In this document: positions 42,035 through 51,314 of the stretch, piece after piece | Position numbering within the stretch: position 1 is the first letter of the stretch | Layout: each line of letters opens with the position of its first letter | Source: Bacteriovoracaceae bacterium | GTDB lineage: Bacteria; Bdellovibrionota; Bacteriovoracia; Bacteriovoracales; Bacteriovoracaceae | Reading direction: 5' to 3' | DNA: 64,000 bases | Assembly: GCA_017858255.1 (NCBI GenBank) | Contig: JAFMBV010000003.1 | Span: 1-64,000, forward strand | The notes under the pieces: generated by a model | Told to the model about the DNA's origin: nothing | The model's database searches: none | Seen by the model: the letters and a program-made list of their open reading frames with translations, nothing else | Made by a program: the position numbers and the translations under genes

Positions 42035-43294
42035 ATGAGCTTATTCGACAGTCCTCTCTTTAAAGATTCGTTCGATCAACTGGAAATGGCAGGTTCAGTT
42101 GGCGGACTTGATCCCAACATTATTGAAAGATTGAAGTATCCCAAAAGAGCGCTTCAAGTTGCCGTGCCCATCCGATTGGATGATGGTCAGGTTAAAACCT
42201 TTATGGGTTACAGGGTTCAACACAATATGACCCTTGGTCCTGGTAAGGGGGGGATTCGATATCACCCGGCCGTTGATCTTTCTGAAACAGCAGCTTTAGC
42301 GATGCTTATGACTTTTAAGTGTGCCCTTGTTGGTCTACCTCTAGGTGGAGCAAAGGGTGGTGTGCAATGTGACCCTAATGATTTATCTCGTCAGGAACTT
42401 CAGTCTTTAACGAGAAGATACGCAACTGAAATTGCGATGATTGTAGGTCCTTCAATTGATATCCCTGCACCAGATATCGGAACTAACGGTCAAACAATGG
42501 CCTGGTTTATGGATACGATTTCTCAATATGCAGGATATACCGTTCCCGGTGTTGTAACTGGTAAACCGATTGGTATTGGTGGCTCTTTAGGTCGTGCTGA
42601 ATCTACAGGTAAAGGTGTTGCTTACTGTGTGAATTTTGCTGCTCAAAAAATTGGAATGAAGATCGATAGCAATACAACTGTAGCCATTCATGGTTTTGGT
42701 AAGGTTGGTGTTCCGGCAGCTGAAGATTTGTCAGCACAAGGAGCTAAAATTATTGCCATCGGTGATGTCAATGGGGCCATCTTTAATGGTGATGGAATTG
42801 ATGTAGCGAAAGCTAAGGCTTATGCAATCGATAATGGAACCGTAGAGGGCTTTCCAGGAGCAGAAGCGATTACAAATGAAGAATTATTTGGTCTAGACCT
42901 TGATGTTCTTATTCCTGCTGCGATTGATGGTGTTATCACCGAAGCGAATGCTGGAAATGTAAGAGCAAGAATTATAGCCGAAGGTGCCAACGGACCTTTG
43001 ACCAAGGAAGCAATTGATATTGTTACTCGAAATGGTTCATTTCTTATCCCAGATATTCTTTGTAATGCTGGTGGTGTGATTGTTTCTTATTTTGAGTGGG
43101 TTCAAGGTCTTCAGAACTTCTTTTGGGGTCTTGATGAAATTAACAAAAAGCTTCATGACATCCTTATTCAGTCTTTTAAGACTTGTGTTGATACTGCAGA
43201 TGAATTCAAGGTCGACATGAAGAAAGCAGCTTTTATTGCTGCTCTTAATAGACTAGACCACGCTATGAGATTGCGTGGACTTTTCCCTTCTTAA
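42035..43294 (+). CDS. gdhA: Glutamate dehydrogenase (Glu/Leu/Phe/Val dehydrogenase family)
   Basis: Oxidatively deaminates glutamate to 2-oxoglutarate with NAD(P), linking amino-acid catabolism to the TCA cycle, which would suit an organism feeding on prey protein. The N-terminal domain carries GYRVQHNMTLGPGKGGIRYHP, catalytic-region Lys95 and Lys107 (FKCALV, GGAKGG) and PAPDIGT. The dinucleotide fold has HGFGKVG. It is 419 residues long, typical of the small hexameric type. GAGG precedes the ATG. Confidence 0.92.
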   Translation: MSLFDSPLFKDSFDQLEMAGSVGGLDPNIIERLKYPKRALQVAVPIRLDDGQVKTFMGYRVQHNMTLGPGKGGIRYHPAVDLSETAALAMLMTFKCALVGLPLGGAKGGVQCDPNDLSRQELQSLTRRYATEIAMIVGPSIDIPAPDIGTNGQTMAWFMDTISQYAGYTVPGVVTGKPIGIGGSLGRAESTGKGVAYCVNFAAQKIGMKIDSNTTVAIHGFGKVGVPAAEDLSAQGAKIIAIGDVNGAIFNGDGIDVAKAKAYAIDNGTVEGFPGAEAITNEELFGLDLDVLIPAAIDGVITEANAGNVRARIIAEGANGPLTKEAIDIVTRNGSFLIPDILCNAGGVIVSYFEWVQGLQNFFWGLDEINKKLHDILIQSFKTCVDTADEFKVDMKKAAFIAALNRLDHAMRLRGLFPS

Positions 43295-43310
43295 CAACTG
43301 GTCTTTTTTT

Positions 43311-43342
43311 GGGCTTCACTCTAAAATATTAGAGTGAAGTCC
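43311..43342 (+). promoter_or_regulatory. Hairpin covering the start codon of the next gene
   Basis: GGGCTTCACTCT and AGAGTGAAGTCC pair as a 12-position stem (one G-T wobble) with an eight-base loop. The GTG start codon of the following gene (43334-43336) lies in the right arm, so folding would hide it. No long T run follows, so it is more likely translational control, or a terminator for gdhA that is reused as the start region. Confidence 0.5.
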
Positions 43343-43924
43343 TTATTTATCTTTCTATTTATCCTCTCCGTTTCCACCTCTTTTTCAGAAGTCTTAAAAT
43401 TTGATGTATCAGGTTATAAGAGAGAATTATTTTCTTACAAGGAAGTCTGTGAGGAAATGGGGATAAAGCATTTAGTGATGATTGAAGTACTGGACCCCGT
43501 TCATCTGGACTGTATGGGAAAAAAAGTAAATATAAAAAGCTTTTGCTTAAGAAAGGTGAATAACGAGAGTTTTATTCGTGGCTACATTAATTCAAAGCTT
43601 AGTGAAGTCGCCTGTGAAATGGGCCGAGAAGCTTTTGTCAGTATTGGTTGTGATAAAAGAGACAAGCATTTTTGTAAGAACCCTATAAAGGGATGTGAAA
43701 AGCTAAATCGGATTTTTGCTCACTCACATGCACTCAATCATTACTCATTTAATGAAAAAGATATTGATAATGTCCTCAATTGTTATTTCTCACTACCTGT
43801 TAAATTAAAACAGGCCAAGGTTAGAGAAGTTGCCTATCCTCCTTTTAAACAAGACCCTGTTATAGATGATGATATTTTTGAATTTGATAAGGTTCAAAAA
43901 AGATTCTCACTTCCTCAAAAGTAA
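43334..43924 (+). CDS. Exported cysteine-rich hypothetical protein
   Basis: A 196-residue protein with a signal peptide (about residues 1-18). Ten cysteines are spread through the mature domain (EVCEEM, LDCMG, SFCLRK, VACEMG, IGCDKRDKHFCKN, GCEKL, NCYF), suggesting disulfides outside the cytoplasm. GTG is the only in-frame start that includes the signal peptide, and it lies inside a hairpin. No family is recognised. Confidence 0.6.
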   Translation: MKSLFIFLFILSVSTSFSEVLKFDVSGYKRELFSYKEVCEEMGIKHLVMIEVLDPVHLDCMGKKVNIKSFCLRKVNNESFIRGYINSKLSEVACEMGREAFVSIGCDKRDKHFCKNPIKGCEKLNRIFAHSHALNHYSFNEKDIDNVLNCYFSLPVKLKQAKVREVAYPPFKQDPVIDDDIFEFDKVQKRFSLPQK

Positions 43925-43980
43925 GCGATATCTGTTAGTTAAAACCCTAAAGTCTAGTCTCCTTGTGCTTTACAATGTTC

Positions 43981-44490
43981 ATGGAAATTAAACTGAACTC
44001 TTTTTTACCCTGCCAATCAACTTATAAAAAAATTGAAGTCTTTGGTTATAACTCAAAAAGCCAGCCTGGCCTAGAAATTACAGGGATCAATGGCAGAGGA
44101 AAAACAATAAAGGAGAAGTTTATTTTCCTCTCTAAAAAGAGGAAGCTTCGTTATCCTTTGAAGCGATTTGTTCTTTGTGTCGAGGGGGAGAATCTCGATA
44201 AGTGTCAGCTCGATTATCTCGAACTACCACTACTTATCTGTTTTTGGAGCATGGCAAATCTATTGCCTTTAAAGAGACTAGATAATTGCTACGCTTCGGC
44301 CAAAGTTTCGTTAGATGGAGAGATTCATCATTGGCAGGCGCCAGATGGTCTGTGGCAAGATCTTCGTGCCCAAGACGAATTAAGAAAAGAGAGGAGTATT
44401 TATCTTGGACCGTCAAAAATTGATGGAAGTGATTTTGAAACCATTGATGTTGCAGATATGCTGGCCCAATCCGTAGGAAGCTTTAAATAG
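43981..44490 (+). CDS. Orphan ComM/YifB N-terminal domain protein
   Basis: A 169-residue protein that resembles only the N-terminal domain of ComM/YifB, the Mg-chelatase-like helicase used in natural transformation. QPGLEITGINGRGKTIKEKF matches the family's GLPxxxIVGLPdxavkE region, YPLKRFVLCVEG matches its FPPxRITVNLAP region, and AKVSLDGEIHHW matches GELSLDGELR. The AAA+ ATPase and C-terminal domains are absent and do not follow downstream. Starts at 43963 or 43975 are possible; ATG 43981 best fits the family N-terminus. Its stop overlaps the pfkA stop. Confidence 0.6.
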   Translation: MEIKLNSFLPCQSTYKKIEVFGYNSKSQPGLEITGINGRGKTIKEKFIFLSKKRKLRYPLKRFVLCVEGENLDKCQLDYLELPLLICFWSMANLLPLKRLDNCYASAKVSLDGEIHHWQAPDGLWQDLRAQDELRKERSIYLGPSKIDGSDFETIDVADMLAQSVGSFK

Positions 44491-45475
44491 ATAGTGCGCG
44501 CGCCAGATCTACAAAGTGGGGAAGGTAATCCCGTTTTTTCCCAAGACTGTCTTTCAAAGGAATGGGCATGACTTCACCCTGAACATAGGCAGTGGCGACA
44601 GGATAGTTTCCTTCAAGAATAGCCTTTACTGCCACATAGCCCATGCGTGAAGCTACAAAGCGATCTATTGCCGAAGGATTACCACCTCGTTGAATGTGAC
44701 CTAGAATGCAAACGTGAGTTTCAATCCCGGCCGATTTCTTTAGTTCTTCTTGGATTTTATAACTTAATCCTGGCTCTTCACCTTCGGCACAAATGATTAT
44801 CGAGGATGACTTGCCTCTTTTTATTCCTCTAACAATATCCTTGGATATTTGTTCATAATCTACTTCCTTAGAAGGGAAGATAATATTTTCGGCTCCTGTG
44901 CAAACTCCTACATGAAGGGCAATTGCGGGAGATTTTCTACCCATGACTTCTACAATGAAATTTCTGGCATGAGAGTGGGCGGTATCCCTAATTTTATCAA
45001 CAGCTTCAACAGCGGTCTGAACGGCAGAGTCAAAACCAATAGAGTAGTCTGTTCCTTCAATATCATTATCAATGGTTCCAGGAATTCCAATGACTGGGAA
45101 TCCATGTTCTTCATTTAATTTAAAGGCTCCATTGTAGCTACCATTTCCACCGATAACGATCAGGGCATCAATGTTCTTGCGATTCAGAATATGGAATGCT
45201 TCCTTTCTTGTTTCCGGCTCATGAAATTCAGGACAGCGAGAGGTTTGTAAAATAGTACCCCCATGTTGAATAATATTTCCTACGGAAGACGCATCCATTT
45301 TTTCAAAGCTTCCCTCTAGAAGACCTGCAAAACCTCTTTTAATACCATAAACATTTAGACCGTCACCTATGGCGGTCCTTACCACTGCTCTGATCGCACA
45401 ATTCATGCCTGGTGAGTCTCCACCGCTACAAAGAACAGCAATATTTTTGATAGTATTTGTTTTTGATGGACTCAT
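44483..45475 (-). CDS. pfkA: 6-phosphofructokinase
   Basis: Phosphorylates fructose 6-phosphate, the committed step of glycolysis. CSGGDSPGMN begins the substrate/nucleotide site. The metal/ATP motif reads GGNGS (109-113), with Asn111 where Asp is usual. The catalytic TIDND (134-138) is intact, followed by GTDYSIGFDSA and MGRKSP. The length (330) matches ATP-dependent bacterial enzymes, but the Asn raises the question of donor preference (ATP or PPi). It starts seven bases after the gpmI stop, so the two form a glycolytic operon. Confidence 0.92.
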   Translation of the reverse strand: MSPSKTNTIKNIAVLCSGGDSPGMNCAIRAVVRTAIGDGLNVYGIKRGFAGLLEGSFEKMDASSVGNIIQHGGTILQTSRCPEFHEPETRKEAFHILNRKNIDALIVIGGNGSYNGAFKLNEEHGFPVIGIPGTIDNDIEGTDYSIGFDSAVQTAVEAVDKIRDTAHSHARNFIVEVMGRKSPAIALHVGVCTGAENIIFPSKEVDYEQISKDIVRGIKRGKSSSIIICAEGEEPGLSYKIQEELKKSAGIETHVCILGHIQRGGNPSAIDRFVASRMGYVAVKAILEGNYPVATAYVQGEVMPIPLKDSLGKKRDYLPHFVDLARALSI

Positions 45476-45482
45476 AAATACC

Positions 45483-47018
45483 TCATTTAAAAATAGGTTT
45501 TCCTACAAAGGTTGGAGCTTGGTCAATGCCCAAGACTTTGAGAATCGTTGGTGAGACATCCATTAAGGCGAAATCACTACCATTTGTTTCAAGGTTCTGA
45601 TTTTTTAAACTCGGATGAAAGACGCAAAAGGGAACAGGTGCACCAGTGTGACTAGTGTGGGGTTTACCATCTGGGTAAACCATAACATCGCTATTTCCGT
45701 GATCTGCAGTTAGGAGCATGGTTACATTTTGTTCTTCACACTTCTTCATGAGTTCGCCGACACATTTGTCTAACACCTCAACGGCCTTAACGGCAGCACT
45801 ATAATTTCCAGTGTGACCAACCATATCCGAGTTGGCGAAGTTTACAAGGTAGAAAGTAAATGATTGATCCTCTAACGCCTCAAGAAGACGATCCTTTACC
45901 TTAAGGGCGGACATCTCAGGCAACTCGTCGTAGGTTTTTACTTGTTTTGGGCTAGGAATAAGAACTTGTTCTTCCTTAGGGAAGGGTTTCTTTCGCCCTC
46001 CATTAAAGAAGAAAGTTACATGAGCATACTTTTCTGTTTCGGCAATTTTAAATTGAGCTTTTCCTAAATTGCTTAAATATTCAGATAGTCCTCCAGAAAT
46101 AGGTTCCTTATCAAATAGAATCGGAAGCTCGACTTCCTCTGTCACATAGGGGGTCATACAAAGATAATAGTGAGGAATAAAGACCCTTTTAAACTCGTTG
46201 AATTTTGGGTCTGTTAACGCCAAGGTGATTTGAATCGCTCGGTCAGGGCGAAAATTAACCATAAAGACACTGTCCCCATCTTTCATGGCATAGTCTTTGT
46301 GGAATAGGTTGGGCTCAATGAATTCATCAAAGCGACCATTTGCATATTCTTCTTTCAAGTATTCTGCGGGACTAATTTCTTTAATGGGACCAAGGCCTGT
46401 AAACATATTATAAGCTTTTTCTATTTTTTCCCAACGTCGGTCTCTATCCATACCAATACTTCTTCCTTGCATAGAGGCAAAGGTAAAGCCTGGCTCACTT
46501 AAAAGATCATCGATAAATGTTTGGCCGATATCTGAGGCCGTGTCTCGTCCATCCATAAAGGCATGGAAAAATATTTCCAAAGAATCTTCTTTGTTAATTG
46601 CCTTAAAAACTTCTTTAATATGAGTTATATGGGAATGAACCCCTCCATTCGAGAGAAGGCCCATAATGTGGATTCTTTTACTTCCCTTTAAAGCGACTTG
46701 TCTAAGTTCTTCAAGCTTGGGCAGGTTTGCGAATTCCCCTTTCTCAATAGACTCATTGATTCTTACCAGGTCTTGACGCACAGGTTTCCCGGCGCCAAGG
46801 TTGATGTGACCGACTTCTGAGTTACCCGGGACGCCTTTCGGTAGGCCAACTTTTTGACCACCAGCTTCAATCGTCGTAAAAGGATAGTCCTTGAAGAGCC
46901 CATCGATATTGGGTGTAAATGCATCTTTGACGGCATTCTTATTGTCGTTATCATTGATGCCATAGCCATCAAGAATTACGAGTAATGCCCTATCTGATAA
47001 TGAATTAATACTTTTCAT
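45483..47018 (-). CDS. gpmI: 2,3-bisphosphoglycerate-independent phosphoglycerate mutase
   Basis: Interconverts 3- and 2-phosphoglycerate using two Mn ions and a phosphoserine intermediate. The catalytic Ser67 lies in PGNSEVGH. The alkaline-phosphatase-like metal ligands appear in ILDGYG at the start and in TADHGNSD near the end; HSHITHIKEV and DGRDT belong to the insert domain. The length (511) is normal. It is upstream of pfkA in one operon. Confidence 0.95.
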   Translation of the reverse strand: MKSINSLSDRALLVILDGYGINDNDNKNAVKDAFTPNIDGLFKDYPFTTIEAGGQKVGLPKGVPGNSEVGHINLGAGKPVRQDLVRINESIEKGEFANLPKLEELRQVALKGSKRIHIMGLLSNGGVHSHITHIKEVFKAINKEDSLEIFFHAFMDGRDTASDIGQTFIDDLLSEPGFTFASMQGRSIGMDRDRRWEKIEKAYNMFTGLGPIKEISPAEYLKEEYANGRFDEFIEPNLFHKDYAMKDGDSVFMVNFRPDRAIQITLALTDPKFNEFKRVFIPHYYLCMTPYVTEEVELPILFDKEPISGGLSEYLSNLGKAQFKIAETEKYAHVTFFFNGGRKKPFPKEEQVLIPSPKQVKTYDELPEMSALKVKDRLLEALEDQSFTFYLVNFANSDMVGHTGNYSAAVKAVEVLDKCVGELMKKCEEQNVTMLLTADHGNSDVMVYPDGKPHTSHTGAPVPFCVFHPSLKNQNLETNGSDFALMDVSPTILKVLGIDQAPTFVGKPIFK

Positions 47019-47075
47019 AAAAAACCTCTTCTTCTTTCAAAACACTACCATTCTTTGTTGAGGTGGCAAAGAACA

Positions 47076-48785
47076 CTAGAAGTTGTAAGAGACCCCGACC
47101 CCAAAGTCTAAACTAGATATGGTTTCAATAAGTTCTTGATTTCGTTGACGCCATTGAAAATCTAACTCTATCTGAAAATCTTTATATGATTTAAGTTGGT
47201 AAGTGAAAACAGATGCCAGTGTCATTTCGTTATAACTCAAAACAGCTTCAGAATTAATATTGGAATAAAAATCTCCTGTTAAAAGCCAGAGCCACCTCGG
47301 TCCCAGCTCATAGGTATTTATAAAACCGAATTGGTAAAAGAAACTTGATGAAAAATCATCGCCTTCGGATCTCCTACCTAGTGTCCCGAAAAGAGAAGGA
47401 GACAGCCAAGAGTCATTTAATATGGGTTGGTAATTAAGTTGAACACCTAGAGAGTTTGCTCTTCGATCATTCCTATAACTTCTAAACTCAAGGGGAAGTG
47501 TTAGTCGCCATTTTGAATTATCTGTAATCCAATAATAATGAGGAAGGAACGTATGACTTGATTTTGCCTGAATAAAAGAGAGAGAGGCCAGGTTACGTCC
47601 AGCTAAGTTATTAAAACGATAACCGAGTCCATAAAAGGATGTTTGCTGCCGATAACTTTTAAGCTCAACCTCAAGACTCGTTTGCTCAAAACCGGGACCC
47701 TTAGTCGAATCATCAATTGGTTGTTCGTTAATATAAGTAAAACTGGCACTTGTTTGAAATTTTTCAGAAATTTGCTGGTTCATGTAAAAGTTAAACCTTC
47801 TGTGGTGTACAAGGTCATCCTTTTTTCCAAGCTCATTTGAATTAGAGAGCTCATTAAAGTTAGCATAATCATCTGAGGGCAATTGATGAATGTTGTTCTT
47901 TTGCTTGATTTGATAAGTAAGAATTGTGTTAAAAAAAGATGTATTAAGTTCCTCTAGAAATGATTTAGCATAACTCTTGGTATTTGAGGACACGCCTTCT
48001 CTTGCATACAAAGATCTTATAATGAGAGTACCACTGTCAGTATGGCCTTCTCTGGCAAGTGATTCTCCCAAGAGTAGTTCAATATCCTCAATCTTTAAAC
48101 CTAGTTCCTGGTTTTTTTTAGGATTAAGATTGTAATCACTTTTTGCCTCTTGAAGTAAAGCAATCGCGCGTTTATTTTGCCCACGCTCAAAATATATTTT
48201 ACTTAAGTAGAATTTGGTTGGAGCGAGGTAGAGTTTGTTAACAAGGCAAATGGTGAAGTACTTCTCAGACAACTCAAGTAAGTTCTTAGAGAACTCTTTT
48301 GGAAAAACCTTTAATAGGTAGGCTTCAAAGTATCTCTCTGCTACTTCAAAAGATATTGTTAAGGATAGTGGGCTTGGTTCCTTTCGCTTATTTAAGAAAT
48401 TGATGAAATTATTCTTTAACTGAGTATCAAATATATAAGAGACAACTTCAGGAGAATAAGTATTTTTAAGCATATGTTGATAAAGACGAAAGCTCTTGGT
48501 AAATTCTCTTTTTTCAAAAAAGTACTGGGCAAGATACTTCTCTGTTTCATAGTGAAAAGGACCTGACAGATTTTTCCTTAAATATTTAAGGGCTTCTGTT
48601 TCTTCTTGATCGGAGATTAGTGTCATGGCCTTGGCGAAGCGAATATCTTGTGCCTGAAGCTGGTCTAATGAATAAGTTTTTTCACTATTTAAAAGAACAA
48701 AAAATAAACTAAATATAAAGAAGGCTTTTATATAGCTCCCTATATGTTGATCAATATTGTCCGTTTTGTAAGTTCTGAATATCAC
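47076..48785 (-). CDS. TPR domain and beta-barrel fusion protein
   Basis: A 569-residue protein with an N-terminal hydrophobic segment (about residues 20-36) that may be a signal anchor. A helical repeat region follows (about 45-290), with TPR-like segments (YLAQYFFEKREFTKSFRLYQHML, YLSKIYFERGQNKRAIALL). The last 250 residues show alternating beta-strands and end in VGVSYNF, the terminal Phe expected of outer-membrane barrels. Predicted to be in the outer membrane with a periplasmic TPR domain. No named family is certain. Confidence 0.62.
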   Translation of the reverse strand: MIFRTYKTDNIDQHIGSYIKAFFIFSLFFVLLNSEKTYSLDQLQAQDIRFAKAMTLISDQEETEALKYLRKNLSGPFHYETEKYLAQYFFEKREFTKSFRLYQHMLKNTYSPEVVSYIFDTQLKNNFINFLNKRKEPSPLSLTISFEVAERYFEAYLLKVFPKEFSKNLLELSEKYFTICLVNKLYLAPTKFYLSKIYFERGQNKRAIALLQEAKSDYNLNPKKNQELGLKIEDIELLLGESLAREGHTDSGTLIIRSLYAREGVSSNTKSYAKSFLEELNTSFFNTILTYQIKQKNNIHQLPSDDYANFNELSNSNELGKKDDLVHHRRFNFYMNQQISEKFQTSASFTYINEQPIDDSTKGPGFEQTSLEVELKSYRQQTSFYGLGYRFNNLAGRNLASLSFIQAKSSHTFLPHYYWITDNSKWRLTLPLEFRSYRNDRRANSLGVQLNYQPILNDSWLSPSLFGTLGRRSEGDDFSSSFFYQFGFINTYELGPRWLWLLTGDFYSNINSEAVLSYNEMTLASVFTYQLKSYKDFQIELDFQWRQRNQELIETISSLDFGVGVSYNF

Positions 48786-48898
48786 TTCTTTATTTTACTT
48801 CTCTTCTGAGTTTTTTAAATAGTCCGGAAAAGCTTGACCCTGTCTGTGAAATATCGAATTCGTTCAGCTGAAGTCACTTTTTAGCCGATAAGCTAAAT

Positions 48899-50422
48899 AT
48901 GAAGGCACTAATTTTTATATTTATCCTACTCTTTAACTCAGCTTTTGCATTAGAGATAATTTCTGATCAAGACGATTCATTTGCACAGATTGTCACAGTT
49001 GAAGGAGAAGTTAAGGTAGCAACAGATAAGGGTGAGTGGGAAGACTTAAAAGTTGGAGTAAGAATAAGTCGTTACTCTGCTCTTAAAACGCATGAATTGT
49101 CTTATGTGAAAATTCTTTTAAATGATAATAGCCTCGTTCATGTTGGCCAAAATTCCGCTCTAACAATTGAAAAGGATAAAACCTTTAAATTTAATATTGG
49201 TAGAGGTCAATTACGTATTCTCTCTTATAAAAATAAAAAAGAAGTTAAAACTCCTTGGGGTGAATCTCTATTAGAAAATGGAGAGTTTATTTGGGATGTT
49301 TATCTAGTTAATAGTAAAATGAAGGTGGCCTTGACTTCTCTGTCTGGATCGATTTCTTTAGATGGAGAAGAGCTTAGACCAAAGGTTTATGAAGAGAAAC
49401 CTGATGTTAAACCAAAGTCTGCTATGGCCTTTGATCATTCTTCTATTCTCTATTTTGGGGAAGCTATAGAGGCACATAGTTACGATATCGCTTTTGAGCC
49501 GTCGTTTCCTGAAAGAAAAATAGCCTCTATAGATGACGTTATTGTCGAAAATGAAAACTTTACTAGTGCACAAGATGATGAAGAGTCTTTTACTCCTGTT
49601 AAAGGAGATATTTGGGTTCATGATGTTGTCTATGATGAAGCGGTAAGAGTTATAGAGTCTGAAGCCTTTAAAAAGGCCCGTGAATTAGTTAAGCCTGCTG
49701 TGATTGAAGCCTCTGATGGCCTGGTGTGGGAGGTTGCCTCTCGCTCTGTTTTAAAATGGGGTGTTCAGTATGCTCAAAGGTTGAGTGACTTCCAAGTTCC
49801 CCTTGCTGTTCAAGGGAGCTACCTAGGAAAGAGAGAAGATGATTCATCTTTTTATGAAAAGGATGCTTACAAAACTTCTACCGAGGATATTACTAGGGTC
49901 AGAACTTATCGTGCCGCAAAAATGGCAGTCCTGAGGACGGGGTATAAGAAAGGCTGGATGGAAGCACAAAGGTACGCAATGTCTATGCTTCCAAAAATTG
50001 TGGTACCTGTGGTTTCGAAAAGCGTTTACGAACATATCTTGCCTCTAGGAAAAAGTGCTGTAAAAAAAGTCATTATAAAAAGCAACTTAGTTCACACGGC
50101 GGATGTCGATCGTTTAGTAGAACACCTCTGCCAAGTTGCAGCTGTGAAGTTTACCAAAAAACTGATCAATAACTATGCTCCTTATTATACAAAAATAGCG
50201 GCTCAATCAGCATCTCGTGAGGCTGCTCGCTCTGCTGCAGAAGATATTGCTTATTTTATGGCAGAAAAATCATCTAAGAGAGCGGGCAAACTTATAGGTG
50301 ATCTCCTTGCACGCGAAAGGGCCCGTAAAATAGCGAGAGGTGTTGCCCAGGAGGCCAAAAAAGAAGATGCTGAATCTTCTAAAAAGCGCTCTAGACGCCT
50401 CATAATTGAAACTCAACGCTAA
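48899..50422 (+). CDS. FecR-domain exported protein
   Basis: A 507-residue protein with a signal peptide (FA, about residue 18). Residues 30-150 form a FecR-type domain: VEGEVKVATDKGEWEDL, the acidic VHVGQNSALTIEK, then WGESLLENGEF. FecR domains act in envelope signalling or as bacterial scaffolds. The C-terminal 250 residues are helical, Ala/Arg/Lys-rich and highly charged near the end, with possible coiled coil. No sigma-factor neighbour is present. Confidence 0.7.
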   Translation: MKALIFIFILLFNSAFALEIISDQDDSFAQIVTVEGEVKVATDKGEWEDLKVGVRISRYSALKTHELSYVKILLNDNSLVHVGQNSALTIEKDKTFKFNIGRGQLRILSYKNKKEVKTPWGESLLENGEFIWDVYLVNSKMKVALTSLSGSISLDGEELRPKVYEEKPDVKPKSAMAFDHSSILYFGEAIEAHSYDIAFEPSFPERKIASIDDVIVENENFTSAQDDEESFTPVKGDIWVHDVVYDEAVRVIESEAFKKARELVKPAVIEASDGLVWEVASRSVLKWGVQYAQRLSDFQVPLAVQGSYLGKREDDSSFYEKDAYKTSTEDITRVRTYRAAKMAVLRTGYKKGWMEAQRYAMSMLPKIVVPVVSKSVYEHILPLGKSAVKKVIIKSNLVHTADVDRLVEHLCQVAAVKFTKKLINNYAPYYTKIAAQSASREAARSAAEDIAYFMAEKSSKRAGKLIGDLLARERARKIARGVAQEAKKEDAESSKKRSRRLIIETQR

Positions 50423-50600
50423 ATTGAACTTTATACATTTTGTTTAATATTTAAACACATGTCGGATTGTCTATTTCTTTGACGCCATAAACCCCTTAAA
50501 TTACTTATCTAAACTTGGCACCTTCCTTGCTTATATAACAGTACTTTAGTTTAAATAAGAATTTGGCTTGAATTTGGGGAGCCCTCTGGAGGAGGATTTT

Positions 50601-51227
50601 ATGAAAAGAAATAAACTTTTAACACTACTACTAATAGGTTTTTTAACAATCGGACTTAGCTCATGTGGCGATGACAATGAGAAGGGTCCTGCGCCTGTTA
50701 CTTCAGGTACTTCATCAAATCCTTTTAATGGGGTTGATTATGTTAATAACACTTGTCAAAGTTCGAGTAGCTTTGAGGACTTTAAGAATAGAGTGAATGC
50801 TGGAAGCTTTGTAACTGAACTCAATAATAATGAAACATATTATTTTGTAGAGCAAGAGCCAGAAACTGATCAAGGTAAGTTCTTAGGTTTTATTCCTTAT
50901 AACACCTTTAGATGGGTTACATTAGGTCAGTTTACCAGATCTAGTACTAAAGGTACCAGTAATGTGAATCATGAGGCCGGTAATGAGAAACTAAATGTCC
51001 GTGATTACCTAATGGCGATTTTAAATCAAACTCAATCAGGACAATACCGCGGAGGAGGCTCTTACTATGAAGTGCTAACTCATTCAGGTGACGTTTTTGG
51101 TATCAACCTTTGTTTACCAATTGCAGCTAATCCAGTTTACCGTGCGAATAGTGATACAGGTAGAAGATACTTCTACACTGGTACTGGATCATCACAATCA
51201 AATGGTACTTTTGGATTTACCCTTTAG
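50601..51227 (+). CDS. Lipoprotein, hypothetical
   Basis: A 208-residue protein with a lipobox (LSSC, Cys22). A low-complexity Gly/Ser/Thr/Pro spacer follows, then a domain with NNETYYFVEQEPETDQG, Tyr-rich strands and two further cysteines (TCQSS, LCLP). No family is recognised. ATG 50601 is chosen because GGAGGAGG lies immediately upstream; the longer frame has no ribosome site. Two terminator-like hairpins follow. Confidence 0.7.
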   Translation: MKRNKLLTLLLIGFLTIGLSSCGDDNEKGPAPVTSGTSSNPFNGVDYVNNTCQSSSSFEDFKNRVNAGSFVTELNNNETYYFVEQEPETDQGKFLGFIPYNTFRWVTLGQFTRSSTKGTSNVNHEAGNEKLNVRDYLMAILNQTQSGQYRGGGSYYEVLTHSGDVFGINLCLPIAANPVYRANSDTGRRYFYTGTGSSQSNGTFGFTL

Positions 51228-51244
51228 AAAATAACAATTCCCTG

Positions 51245-51262
51245 AGAGTTCCTCGGAACTCT
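51245..51262 (+). repeat. Perfect eight-bp hairpin followed by a (TG)n run
   Basis: AGAGTTCC and GGAACTCT pair perfectly around a two-base loop. A dinucleotide run of TG (about 51265-51278, seven copies) follows, then the terminator hairpin at 51285. The run could vary by slippage. It lies between the lipoprotein stop and the convergent winged-helix gene. Confidence 0.6.
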
Positions 51263-51284
51263 AATGTGTGTGTGTGTGAAAAAA

Positions 51285-51312
51285 GCCCCCTAGAAATAGG
51301 GGGCCTTTTTTT
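51285..51312. terminator. Bidirectional intrinsic terminator
   Basis: GCCCCCTA and TAGGGGGC form an eight-bp stem with a GAAA loop, flanked by A and T runs. It can serve both the lipoprotein gene on the plus strand and the winged-helix gene on the minus strand. Confidence 0.92.
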
Positions 51313-51314
51313 AT

